From Parapedobacter sp964613725 (GTDB lineage Bacteria; Bacteroidota; Bacteroidia; Sphingobacteriales; Sphingobacteriaceae), in the NCBI GenBank assembly GCA_964613725.1, contig CAZTJY010000105.1, positions 1 through 14,683 on the forward strand: 14,683 nucleotides of DNA, in the 5' to 3' direction. The translations under genes and the position numbers were made by a program. Position 1 is the first letter of the stretch. Each line of letters begins with the position of its first letter. The notes beneath the pieces were generated by a model. The model was not told the DNA's origin. It saw only the letters and a list, made by a program, of their open reading frames with translations, and did no database searches. Shown in pieces: positions 7,163 through 14,683 of the stretch.

Positions 7163-10100
7163 ATAAAAATTCTATTGTATTTCGCCTTCCCCGGCGTTAT
7201 CTGTTCAAATTGTTGCTAACCATGAAAATTGTCACCTTACTGTTGACCGTGACGTTCCTACAAGCTGGAGCCATGGGCTACGCACAAAAAGTGACCATCC
7301 ACGTCAAAAGGGCATCCATTGCGAATGTGTTGGAGCAAATCCAGCTGCAAACCGGCTATGACTTTCTTTACAACAGTGCCCATTTGCGAGGAACGAACAC
7401 GGTAGACCTTAATTTCCGTGATACTTCGTTGGACGAAGTGCTCGAAGCATGCTTTGCTGGGCAACCGCTTACTTATGAAATTGAAAACACAACGGTACTT
7501 GTGCGGCGAAAGCGCGAAAGTGAGCGGACGGTGGAAGAAACACCACAGCGAGAAGTTTCCGGAACAGTCACCGACAACGAAGGTCAGCCTTTGGAGGGTG
7601 TTACAGTCACCATCAAAGGCACTACCATCCTTACGACCACCACTGCGAGAGGCCGATTCTCCCTGCAAGCCCCTCCAGAAGCTGGAGTACTGGTCTTCAC
7701 GTTGGTGGGGTTCGAATCGCAGGAGCGGTCGATAGGCAGTTCCGGTCTCGTGAATGTATCCTTATTGCCCTCACTCAGCGGCTTGGAGGAGGTTGTCGTT
7801 ATCGGTTATGGAAGCGTGAAAAGGGGCGATGTGACCGGGGCTATCGGTTCCGTGGGGCGTGATGCCATTGTTCGGAGCGCAAATATACAGGCCGCGGGAG
7901 CGATACAGGGACAAGTAGCCGGTGTGAATCTCCTTAAGATGAATGGTAAACCCGGCGACGACTACAACATCGAGGTTAGGGGCTTGAACTCCATCGGCAA
8001 AGGGAATGCACCCTTGATAGTAATAGATGGCGTGATGGGAGGTGCGTTGAACTCCCTGAACCCAGCCGATATCGAGAAAATCGATGTGTTGAAAGATGCC
8101 TCTGCAACGGCCATCTATGGCTCGAGGGGTTCCAATGGTGTTATCATTGTGACCACGAGACAAGGTGTACCCGGAAAGAACCGGATTTCGTACGACGGTT
8201 ATGTTGGTATGAAGACCCCCACCAACCTACCCGATTTGATGGATGGACCCCAATTCGTGGCTCACTTCAACGAAGTTATTAAAAACGGCGGCAACCGCTA
8301 TTTCGACGAAAAAGAGCAACAGAATATCGCCAACGGAACGTATACCGATTGGGTCGATCTCCTGTTACAGGATGGTATGCAAACCAGCCATAACATATCC
8401 CTCTCGGGCGGGGGTGAAAATTCCAGACATTTCTTCTCTGCAGGTTACCTGAAAGAAGACGGAAATGTGCCGTCCGAAGCGTTTAGCCGACTGACATTAA
8501 AGGCCAATATTGATGGCAAAATAAACAATTGGATTAATGCGGGCACATCCACTTACGTTTCTTATAGCGTTCAGGACCAGGGATCGAACGAGGCCCTTCG
8601 TAGCGCTTACCGACTTCGACCGACAGGTGATGCTTATGATGAAAACGGCGAATTGCTGTTTTGGCCCACCACGAGTGACAGCCAGACGCCCAATGCCCTT
8701 TTTGACCCACTGAACGTCAAAAACGAATTCAGAAACTTCCGGGTATTCGGCAACCTTTTTGTCGAACTGAACCTTCTCGATGGTCTGTCGTTCCGATCGA
8801 CAGTTTCACCATATTTGGAAAGCATACGCAACGGGACTTTTGCTGGAAAATATTCAAAAGCAAATACCGGTACCCGGAATGGTCGTGGCGGATACAGCAA
8901 TGAACTAAATTTTTCCTATACGATAGACAATGTCTTGTCTTACAACCAAACAGTGAAGTCGCACGCATTCAGTGGAGTATTGGCTAATAGTATCGTCGTA
9001 AATAGGAACGAGGGAGCGGAACAGAACGTATTGGACTTGCCTTTCGACTCCTTTTGGTATAATACTGGCTCTGGCGGCAACATCGAGGGAGTGTCGAGTT
9101 ACCTCACCGAATGGGCACTCCTTTCATACATGGGGCGATTCAACTATGCGTTTAAGGACAAATATCAATTGACGTTGACCGGGCGGGCCGATGGCTCATC
9201 AAAGCTTGCTCACGGCCACAAATGGGCGTTTTTCCCATCTGCCGCAGTAGCTTGGCGGGTAAGCGATGAAGACTTCTTTCAACAGGTAAAAGCGTTGTCC
9301 AACCTTAAGTTGCGTCTAAGCTACGGCGTGGTTGGTAACGATGCAGTTGATCCGTACTCAACCCAAGCGGCCATTGCCCAGACATTGTACGACTGGGGCG
9401 GTGATGCAGCACTGGGTTTTGCGCCCGGCGCCATTGCCAACCGGTCGCTTGGCTGGGAAAAAAGCAAGGAAATAAATCTTGGTATCGATTTCGGGTTCTT
9501 CAGGAACAGGATATCCGGGTCCGTGGATATTTACGGCAAGAAGACCGAAGAACTGATCCTCAGCCGGGCACTTCCGCAGCATACCGGTTTTGGTTCCATT
9601 ACCGCAAATGTGGGTTCCACGTCGAATAAAGGCGTGGAAGCGGCGTTAAGCACCGTGAATATCCAAACCGATAACTTTTCGTGGAAGACGACCGTCACCT
9701 TTGCGAAAAACAACAATAAAATCTTGGAACTCTATGGCGATAACAAAGATGATGTAGGAAACAGGTGGTTCATCGGCCAGCCCATAGATGTACATTATGC
9801 GGAGGTTTTTGATGGGATATGGCAGCTCAATGAAACGGAAGAAGCTGCAAAATATGGTGCCGAACCCGGTCAGGTTAAGGTTAAGGACCTCAATAACGAC
9901 GGAAAAATCACCGAGGCCGACCAGCAAATTATCGGTAGCCCACTCCCGAAGTGGATCGGGGGGATTACAAACACGTTCGATTACAAAGGGTTCGATTTCT
10001 CCTTTATGCTGTATTCACGTCAAGGCTCTATGATCTACAGTCCATTTCACCATTCTAACTTCGCAAGGGAGTGGAACGGTCGATATAATAAGCTAAACGT

Positions 10101-10416
10101 AAACTACTGGACAGAAACTAATCCATCCAATGAGTGGCCCGCACCCAATAATACGGGTGGTAGGGCCCGGGAGGAGCTGAAGGCGTATGTGGACGCCTCT
10201 TTTGTGCGCGTACAAAATGTCACGCTGGGCTATACGTTTTCGCCACGTGTCCTCGGCCGGCTTAAGACGTCGGGGTTGAGGTTGTATTTAACGGCTAATA
10301 ACCCACTGATATTTACAGACTATGCCGGATTCGATCCCGAGTGGAGCGGTCAGAATACATTCAATATGGGTGTAAGTTCAGCCACATATTTGTTTGGCGC
10401 AAACATAGCTTTCTGA
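7159..10416 (+). CDS. SusC/RagA-family TonB-dependent glycan transporter with STN domain
   Basis: This 1085-residue outer-membrane protein imports oligosaccharides with energy from TonB. Residues 1-42 are a long signal peptide: a basic stretch, then a hydrophobic core from Met22, with likely cleavage near GYAQ-K. Upstream extensions of this kind are common in Sphingobacteriia, so ATG 7159 is kept. An STN domain lies at about 45-117, used to signal to FecR. A carboxypeptidase-regulatory-like beta domain follows at about 133-205 (VSGTVTDNEGQPLEGV), then the linker EEVVVIGYG (210-218). The plug is at about 222-335, with GLNSIG, APLIVIDGV and ATAIYGSRGSNGVIIVTT. The barrel extends to a terminal Phe, as outer-membrane assembly needs. 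A DLNNDGKITEAD loop near the C-terminal third resembles a calcium site and is common in SusC. susD follows after 65 bases. The ligand is unknown; the downstream GH92 suggests a mannose-containing glycan. Confidence 0.96.
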   Translation: MYKNSIVFRLPRRYLFKLLLTMKIVTLLLTVTFLQAGAMGYAQKVTIHVKRASIANVLEQIQLQTGYDFLYNSAHLRGTNTVDLNFRDTSLDEVLEACFAGQPLTYEIENTTVLVRRKRESERTVEETPQREVSGTVTDNEGQPLEGVTVTIKGTTILTTTTARGRFSLQAPPEAGVLVFTLVGFESQERSIGSSGLVNVSLLPSLSGLEEVVVIGYGSVKRGDVTGAIGSVGRDAIVRSANIQAAGAIQGQVAGVNLLKMNGKPGDDYNIEVRGLNSIGKGNAPLIVIDGVMGGALNSLNPADIEKIDVLKDASATAIYGSRGSNGVIIVTTRQGVPGKNRISYDGYVGMKTPTNLPDLMDGPQFVAHFNEVIKNGGNRYFDEKEQQNIANGTYTDWVDLLLQDGMQTSHNISLSGGGENSRHFFSAGYLKEDGNVPSEAFSRLTLKANIDGKINNWINAGTSTYVSYSVQDQGSNEALRSAYRLRPTGDAYDENGELLFWPTTSDSQTPNALFDPLNVKNEFRNFRVFGNLFVELNLLDGLSFRSTVSPYLESIRNGTFAGKYSKANTGTRNGRGGYSNELNFSYTIDNVLSYNQTVKSHAFSGVLANSIVVNRNEGAEQNVLDLPFDSFWYNTGSGGNIEGVSSYLTEWALLSYMGRFNYAFKDKYQLTLTGRADGSSKLAHGHKWAFFPSAAVAWRVSDEDFFQQVKALSNLKLRLSYGVVGNDAVDPYSTQAAIAQTLYDWGGDAALGFAPGAIANRSLGWEKSKEINLGIDFGFFRNRISGSVDIYGKKTEELILSRALPQHTGFGSITANVGSTSNKGVEAALSTVNIQTDNFSWKTTVTFAKNNNKILELYGDNKDDVGNRWFIGQPIDVHYAEVFDGIWQLNETEEAAKYGAEPGQVKVKDLNNDGKITEADQQIIGSPLPKWIGGITNTFDYKGFDFSFMLYSRQGSMIYSPFHHSNFAREWNGRYNKLNVNYWTETNPSNEWPAPNNTGGRAREELKAYVDASFVRVQNVTLGYTFSPRVLGRLKTSGLRLYLTANNPLIFTDYAGFDPEWSGQNTFNMGVSSATYLFGANIAF

Positions 10417-10440
10417 CAACGAGGCAAATGAAAACTAACG

Positions 10441-10465
10441 ACGGTTCTCTCGGATTTAGAGCCGT
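10441..10465 (+). promoter_or_regulatory. Stem-loop between susC and susD
   Basis: ACGGTTCT (10441-10448) pairs with AGAGCCGT (10458-10465): 8 base pairs including one G-U, with a 9-base loop. It ends 16 bases before the susD ATG and fills the middle of the 65-base gap. Only TT follows, so it is not a strong terminator. It could stabilise the end of susC mRNA, act as a processing site, or adjust the SusC:SusD ratio. Confidence 0.45.
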
Positions 10466-10481
10466 TTAACAAATAATTGAT

Positions 10482-12107
10482 ATGAAGGCGATAATAAAAA
10501 ATATACCTGGAACCGCAATGATGGCTTGGGTAATCCTATGTTCTGTCTCCTGCAGCAGCTTATTGGACGAGGACCTTATCTCGGACCGTACGACCGATAA
10601 TTACTACGTGGATGAGCAGGGGTTTGAAGATTTGGTGAAATCTGCCTATTCCCCGTTGAGGGATATCCACAAGCAACGGGATCTGGCTTGGTTAGGTACC
10701 GACGTATTTACTCAAATCGGCGACCCCGTATTGGGTGGGCTGAACGGACTTAACGAATACTCTCCCCAAGCGATTAATCCCCAAACCGAAGCTGTAGAGA
10801 CGTATTGGAATATGCTGTATGCGGCAATTGCGCGCACCAATACAGGAATAGACCGTGCACCAGCTGCGTCTATGAATGATGCTACCAAAGCAATACGAGT
10901 GGCTGAGATTAAATTTCTCCGGGCATTTTACTACTTTTACTTGGTACAGCAATTCGGTGATATCCCCTTACCGCTTCATGAGATTACCGACGTGGTAACC
11001 ACCGCTGAGCGCATTCCCGAAGAAGAAGTGTATGCCCAGATTATTCAGGACTTGGAAGAGGCCGTTCCGATACTTCCGCATGCGCAAAACGACTACGGAC
11101 GGGTCACCAAAGGAGCGGCGCAGCACCTACTAGCCAAGGTATACCTTACCCGCGGATACCGTTCATTTAGCGGGTCCGACGATTTCGAAAAGTCCGCTAG
11201 CAACGCGACTACCGTCATCAATTCCGGGCAATATGAACTACTTGATGCGTTTGCGGATGTATTCAAACAAGGCAACGAGGAAAGCAAGGAAATCCTATTT
11301 TCGGTCCAGTATAGTGCCAATACCGTGTTGAACGGCGATGGCAACGATGCACATTCAATTTTCGGAGCCGGCGTGGATGGCCTTGTTGGCATGGATAGGT
11401 CAAGCACATATAACCGGCAGCAGGCGCGTTATGTACCCTCTAAGTACTTGGCAAGCCTGTACGACACCGAATCGGACAGTCGATATGACGCCACCTTTCT
11501 CCGTATCTTCTATGCGACGGTAGATCAGGGGAACGTGCGGGCAGGAGACACGGTGCTTTTCTTCCCGAAATGGGATGAACCGTGGAGTACCGAGCGGATG
11601 GCAGCCGTCGATTACATTGTCGTCAACCACGACGAATATTACATGGCCGTATCGAAGTTCAACCAATTTCCACCGATATGGAAGTTTTTTGAATCGGGCT
11701 TGCCCTACGGCGACGATAAAGGTACCCGCGACCTGTTTATATTCCGTTTGGCAGAAACCCACCTCATTGCTGCAGAGGCGTATTTCCAGGCAGGAAATGA
11801 GACGGCAGCCGTTGAGCATATCAACGCGGTGCGCCGCCGCGCCGGAGCGCCCGGAATGAAAGACAGTATGGAGCTTTCTTCCGTCACCATCGATGACATC
11901 CTCGACGAGCGCGCCCGCGAACTTTGTGGCGAGGAGCCCCGATGGAATGAGCTGAAGCGGACGGGAAAACTTATTGAACGGGTGAAGTTACACAATGAAC
12001 GCGCTTCGGAAGCGAACGTTATCCAAGACTTCCACCTACTGCGCCCTGTCCCCTTGTCGCAGATTCAGCGAACGACGAATAATTTCTCACAGAACCCCGG
12101 ATACTGA
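10482..12107 (+). CDS. SusD/RagB-family outer-membrane glycan-binding lipoprotein
   Basis: This 541-residue protein forms the surface lid over the SusC barrel and captures glycan for import. The N-terminus has a lipoprotein signal with the probable acylated Cys24 in CSVSC. Acidic residues LLDED follow at 28-32, resembling the Bacteroidota surface-export signal. SusD-like helical repeats include AEIKFLRAFYYFYLVQQFGDIPL (141-163), a classic family segment. The C-terminal RagB/SusD domain includes FIFRLAETHLIAAEAYFQAGN and IDDILDERARELCGEEPRW, and the protein ends in the hallmark LRPVP...NPGY. Length is normal and the frame is intact. It lies 65 bases after susC, with a stem-loop between, and must be co-transcribed. 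Sequence does not reveal the bound glycan. The family assignment is certain. Confidence 0.96.
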   Translation: MKAIIKNIPGTAMMAWVILCSVSCSSLLDEDLISDRTTDNYYVDEQGFEDLVKSAYSPLRDIHKQRDLAWLGTDVFTQIGDPVLGGLNGLNEYSPQAINPQTEAVETYWNMLYAAIARTNTGIDRAPAASMNDATKAIRVAEIKFLRAFYYFYLVQQFGDIPLPLHEITDVVTTAERIPEEEVYAQIIQDLEEAVPILPHAQNDYGRVTKGAAQHLLAKVYLTRGYRSFSGSDDFEKSASNATTVINSGQYELLDAFADVFKQGNEESKEILFSVQYSANTVLNGDGNDAHSIFGAGVDGLVGMDRSSTYNRQQARYVPSKYLASLYDTESDSRYDATFLRIFYATVDQGNVRAGDTVLFFPKWDEPWSTERMAAVDYIVVNHDEYYMAVSKFNQFPPIWKFFESGLPYGDDKGTRDLFIFRLAETHLIAAEAYFQAGNETAAVEHINAVRRRAGAPGMKDSMELSSVTIDDILDERARELCGEEPRWNELKRTGKLIERVKLHNERASEANVIQDFHLLRPVPLSQIQRTTNNFSQNPGY

Positions 12108-12144
12108 TGGAGCCCGGAACCGCAGGTACATTCCGTATCGACCG

Positions 12145-12174
12145 ACTGGCGAGTGCTTAGGCATGCTCACCAGT
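12145..12174 (+). repeat. Imperfect inverted repeat after susD
   Basis: ACTGGCGAGTG (12145-12155) pairs with the stretch ending GCTCACCAGT (12164-12174), with one mismatch and two G-U pairs. It lies in the 116-base gap between susD and the DUF1080 gene. No T-run follows, so it is more likely an mRNA stability or partial-attenuation element than a full terminator. The rest of the gap shows no recognisable promoter. Confidence 0.35.
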
Positions 12175-12223
12175 TGGGCCGAGCGGGCCGCAGTATATAC
12201 ACAGAAACTATAGAGCGATTAAT

Positions 12224-13615
12224 ATGAGTAAAACCAATTACGGGCGCCTATGCTGTTTGATGAGTTTGGTGCTATTCGTTAGTCACTATCCTGTTGCCGC
12301 GCAACACGGATGGCGGCAGCTGTTCAACGGTAAAAACTTAAATGGATGGGAAGTGAAGAACGGAACAGCGGCTTACGAAGTGAAGAATGGGGCCATCGTC
12401 GGCATTTCGCAATTAAATACGCCCAATACCTTCCTTTGTACCGAGGAAGACTATTCGGACTTCATCCTCGAGCTCGAGGTAATGATAGACGCCGGACTCA
12501 ATTCTGGCATCCAGATCCGGAGCCTGAGCCTTCCCAAGGTTGACGGCGGCCGTGTGCATGGCTACCAAGTAGAGATCGATCCTTCCGAGCGGGCATGGAG
12601 CGGTGGCATTTATGACGAGGCACGCCAGGGCTGGCTATATCCGTTGTCGATTAATGAAAGCGGTAGGAAGGCGTTCAAAGCAGAAGAATGGAACCGTTAT
12701 CGGATCGAGGCCGTCGGCAATCGTATCCGGACGTGGGTCAACGGTATTCCATGCGCTAATCTCCTTGTCGACTGGACCGCTAAAGGGTTCATTGCACTGC
12801 AGGTGCATGGTATCAAACAAAGTCATCAAGAAGGATTAACGGTCAAATGGCGGAATATCCGGATCAAAACGGACGACCTCGCCAGCGAGCTTTGGCAGCC
12901 AGATGACGCCGTCGAAGAGGTAAATTATCTGGTTAACCAACTTACCGAACGCCAGATGCGCGAGGGGTGGCGATTACTTTGGGACGGTAAGACGGCGTCG
13001 GGCTGGCGTGGAGCCAATGCCAGTAGCTTCCCTTCTATGGGGTGGAAAATGGAAAACGGTATCCTCAGCGTGCTGCCGTCGGTAAAGGACGACCCGAACA
13101 AGGGCGGTGACATCATCACAGACGTTGAGTTCTCCGACTTCGAGCTGGAGTTGGACTTCATGGTTACTGAAGGCGGCAACAGTGGTATAAAATATCTCGT
13201 GGTAGAGGAACTACGCCAAACCCCCGGTACGGGACTGGGTCCTGAGTACCAGATTCTGGATGACGATAGGCATCCTGATGCCAAAAACGGCATCGATGGA
13301 AACCGAACGGCAGCGTCATTATACGACCTCATCACCGCAAGAAACTTAAATGAACCCGAAAAAAGCAAGCGGATAAATCAACCTGGAAAATGGAACCGGG
13401 CCAAGATTGTCGTAAACGGCAACCACATCGAACATTGGCTTAACCATGTTAAGGTGGTGGAGTATGACCGTGGGTCAGCGGCCTTCAAAGCCCGGGTTGC
13501 GGAAAGTAAGTTTCATACAATACCTGAATTCGGACAGGCCGTTTCGGGGCATATCCTGCTTCAGGACCACGGTGACCTAGTCTCTTTCAGAAGTATCAAA
13601 ATAAAGGAGTTATAA
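12224..13615 (+). CDS. Secreted protein with two DUF1080 / 3-keto-disaccharide hydrolase domains
   Basis: This 463-residue protein has a signal peptide (1-26, cleavage near VAA-Q) and two copies of the PF06439 fold, a concanavalin-like beta sandwich. Copy 1 spans about 28-216: GWRQLFNGKNLNGW, DFILELEVMIDAGLNSGIQIRS, GYQVEID and a closing WRNIRIK. Copy 2 spans about 247-462: GWRLLWDGKTASGW, DFELELDFMVTEGGNSGIKYL, PEYQILDDDRHPDA and a closing FRSIKIKEL. Both keep the NSGI and YQ(V/I)-acidic motifs, so both may be folded and active. The copies have diverged, and copy 2 carries the fuller EYQ...D signature. Family members cleave 3-keto glycosides made by an oxidoreductase, but many DUF1080 proteins are untested and some may only bind sugar. 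It starts 116 bases after susD and ends 4 bases before the GH92 gene, with which it is surely co-transcribed. Confidence 0.9.
   Translation: MSKTNYGRLCCLMSLVLFVSHYPVAAQHGWRQLFNGKNLNGWEVKNGTAAYEVKNGAIVGISQLNTPNTFLCTEEDYSDFILELEVMIDAGLNSGIQIRSLSLPKVDGGRVHGYQVEIDPSERAWSGGIYDEARQGWLYPLSINESGRKAFKAEEWNRYRIEAVGNRIRTWVNGIPCANLLVDWTAKGFIALQVHGIKQSHQEGLTVKWRNIRIKTDDLASELWQPDDAVEEVNYLVNQLTERQMREGWRLLWDGKTASGWRGANASSFPSMGWKMENGILSVLPSVKDDPNKGGDIITDVEFSDFELELDFMVTEGGNSGIKYLVVEELRQTPGTGLGPEYQILDDDRHPDAKNGIDGNRTAASLYDLITARNLNEPEKSKRINQPGKWNRAKIVVNGNHIEHWLNHVKVVEYDRGSAAFKARVAESKFHTIPEFGQAVSGHILLQDHGDLVSFRSIKIKEL
13603..13609 (+). promoter_or_regulatory. Shine-Dalgarno-like site for the GH92 gene
   Basis: AAAGGAG lies within the last codons of the DUF1080 gene, 10 bases before the ATG at 13620. 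Other starts in this window lack such a site, as is usual in Bacteroidota. It supports ATG 13620 and tight coupling of the two genes. Confidence 0.45.
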
Positions 13616-13619
13616 CCTT

Positions 13620-14683
13620 ATGCCGTCCAGATTGACATCCATGGCCCTTGCCGCTACGTTCTGCGCAGTGTGGGCTATCCTATGTTTGGCATGTGCCAGC
13701 CGGAATGCACATGATCCCTCGGTTTATTATGGAAATACCGACCCGGTAGACCTCGTACAACCACTGGTCGATGCAGCCAATTCACGGTGGTTCTTTTTCA
13801 ACTCGGCAACCCGTCCGTTTGGGATGGTCAACCTAAGTCCGGATATGGAAGTAGACGGCGACTGGGGGACCGGCTACCGGTATCATCAGGATACCATCCG
13901 CTGTTTCAGCCATGTACACGGCTGGCAGCTGTCGGGAATTCCGGTATTGCCCATAGCGGGGGCATTCAGGGGGCATTTAGGCCCGCAGGTGTACGGATCA
14001 GCTTACACCCACAAAAAGGAAGTTGTCCGGCCAGGGTATCACAAAATCGTGCTGGATGATTACGGGATCACGGCAGAACTGACGTCCACCACACGGGTCG
14101 GATTCCACCGCTATACCTTTCCCCAATCCCGCGAAAGCCACATTCTTTTTGACTTCACCACCGCCCTAGGCCCCTCAAAGACCGATAGGGGCTATGCCCG
14201 AAAGGTTAATGACCGGGAAATCGAAGGCTATGCTGTCATGGGGGCAACCGTACGCCGCCCTAAACCCATAACGGTATACTTTTCAGCTCAGGTGGATAAG
14301 CCTTTCCGGCAATTTTCGGGCTGGCAGAACGGGGAGCTGGTAAGCGGAATCGATGTAGTGGACGGCGAACGTACCGGCATTTATATCAGCTTTCCGACCA
14401 CGCAGGACGAGGAGGTGCAGCTAAAGGTCGCTATCTCCTACGTCAGCATGGAACAAGCACGCCTCAACCTAGATGCCGAGTTGCCCCACTGGGATTTTGA
14501 TCGGGTAGTCCGTGAGTCGAGGGCAGACTGGAACCAATGGCTTAGCCGGATCACAGTGGAAGGGGGCGCGCTCGAAGAACGCCAGCGGTTTTATACCGAC
14601 CTTTGGCATGCCTTGCAGGGAAGACGAATCATCAGTGATGTGAACGGCAAATACTGCGATATGACCGGAGCCAGCCCGCGGAT
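13620..14683 (+). CDS. GH92-family glycosidase (alpha-mannosidase type), partial at the window edge
   Basis: The first 354 residues are visible, with no stop before the edge; family members are usually about 750 residues. The N-terminus is an export signal with a possible lipoprotein Cys at LAC-A (Cys25), a marginal lipobox. The GH92 N-terminal beta-sandwich domain is clear: DPVDLVQPLVDAANSRWFFFNSATRPFGMVNLSPD (41-75), TGYRYHQDTIRCFSHVHGWQLSGIPVLPIAG (84-114) and VRPGYHKIVLDDYGITAELTSTTRVGFHRYTFP (136-168). The link to the helical catalytic barrel follows (FYTDLWHA 324-331, SDVNGKY 339-345). GH92 enzymes are calcium-dependent exo-alpha-mannosidases; the catalytic acid and base lie beyond the window. 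The usual FSHTHLSG segment here reads FSHVHGWQLSG, and the PGA before T-PFGM is NSA, which marks a divergent subgroup whose linkage preference cannot be given. It begins 4 bases after the DUF1080 stop. The family call is strong. Confidence 0.9.
   Translation, partial: MPSRLTSMALAATFCAVWAILCLACASRNAHDPSVYYGNTDPVDLVQPLVDAANSRWFFFNSATRPFGMVNLSPDMEVDGDWGTGYRYHQDTIRCFSHVHGWQLSGIPVLPIAGAFRGHLGPQVYGSAYTHKKEVVRPGYHKIVLDDYGITAELTSTTRVGFHRYTFPQSRESHILFDFTTALGPSKTDRGYARKVNDREIEGYAVMGATVRRPKPITVYFSAQVDKPFRQFSGWQNGELVSGIDVVDGERTGIYISFPTTQDEEVQLKVAISYVSMEQARLNLDAELPHWDFDRVVRESRADWNQWLSRITVEGGALEERQRFYTDLWHALQGRRIISDVNGKYCDMTGASPR

Noticed and set aside
7159..7224. Alternative susC start at the internal Met22
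   Set aside because: It would give a shorter signal peptide, but long basic extensions before the hydrophobic core are common in Sphingobacteriia SusC proteins, so the upstream ATG was kept. Only mapping of the protein end would settle it.
9880..9930. EF-hand-like DLNNDGKITEAD stretch, considered as a separate calcium-binding domain
   Set aside because: This loop recurs in many SusC proteins within the barrel and is not a separate domain.
13787..14059. 90-codon + strand frame near the right edge
   Set aside because: It is the wrong frame. The GH92 frame from 13620 runs open to the edge and carries family motifs.

Overview
The window comes from a member of the Bacteroidota, most likely the Sphingobacteriia. 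The evidence is a SusC/SusD pair controlled by a FecI-type sigma factor and a FecR-type anti-sigma factor, a Bacteroidota-type S16 sequence, a TAnnTTTG promoter element and a near absence of Shine-Dalgarno sequences. The roughly balanced base composition (judged by eye) would suit a Parapedobacter-like genus, but that placement is a guess. All seven genes lie on the + strand. I see no tRNA, rRNA, CRISPR array or mobile element.

Region 1 (1-3019) is one unbroken reading frame that joins about 130 residues of ribosomal protein S16 (rpsP), in frame, to UvrA that lacks its N-terminus. The missing part of UvrA includes the first Walker A motif. Codon choice changes at the joint: all 13 Arg codons on the S16 side are CGC or CGT, while CGG and CGA are common after it. 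This is either a chimeric contig end or a real deletion fusion, and the sequence alone cannot decide.

Region 2 (3116-5050) encodes an exported protein of the gamma-glutamyltranspeptidase family. It keeps the catalytic Thr and the oxyanion Gly-Gly, but the residues that hold the gamma-glutamyl group in E. coli Ggt are replaced. It probably acts on something else.

Region 3 (5089 to the right edge) is a polysaccharide-utilisation-type locus. In order it holds an ECF sigma factor, a FecR anti-sigma factor, a SusC transporter with an N-terminal STN signalling domain, a SusD lipoprotein, a secreted tandem DUF1080 (3-keto-disaccharide hydrolase family) protein and a GH92 alpha-mannosidase-type enzyme cut by the window edge. 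The expected logic is as follows. SusD and SusC capture and import a glycan. The loaded SusC signals through STN to FecR, which releases the sigma factor to raise expression of the locus. DUF1080 and GH92 process the glycan. The leaders before susC and susD and the gap after susD contain inverted repeats that could set relative expression.

The most useful leads are the S16-UvrA joint, the altered substrate pocket of the Ggt homologue, and the pairing of a double DUF1080 protein with an atypical GH92.
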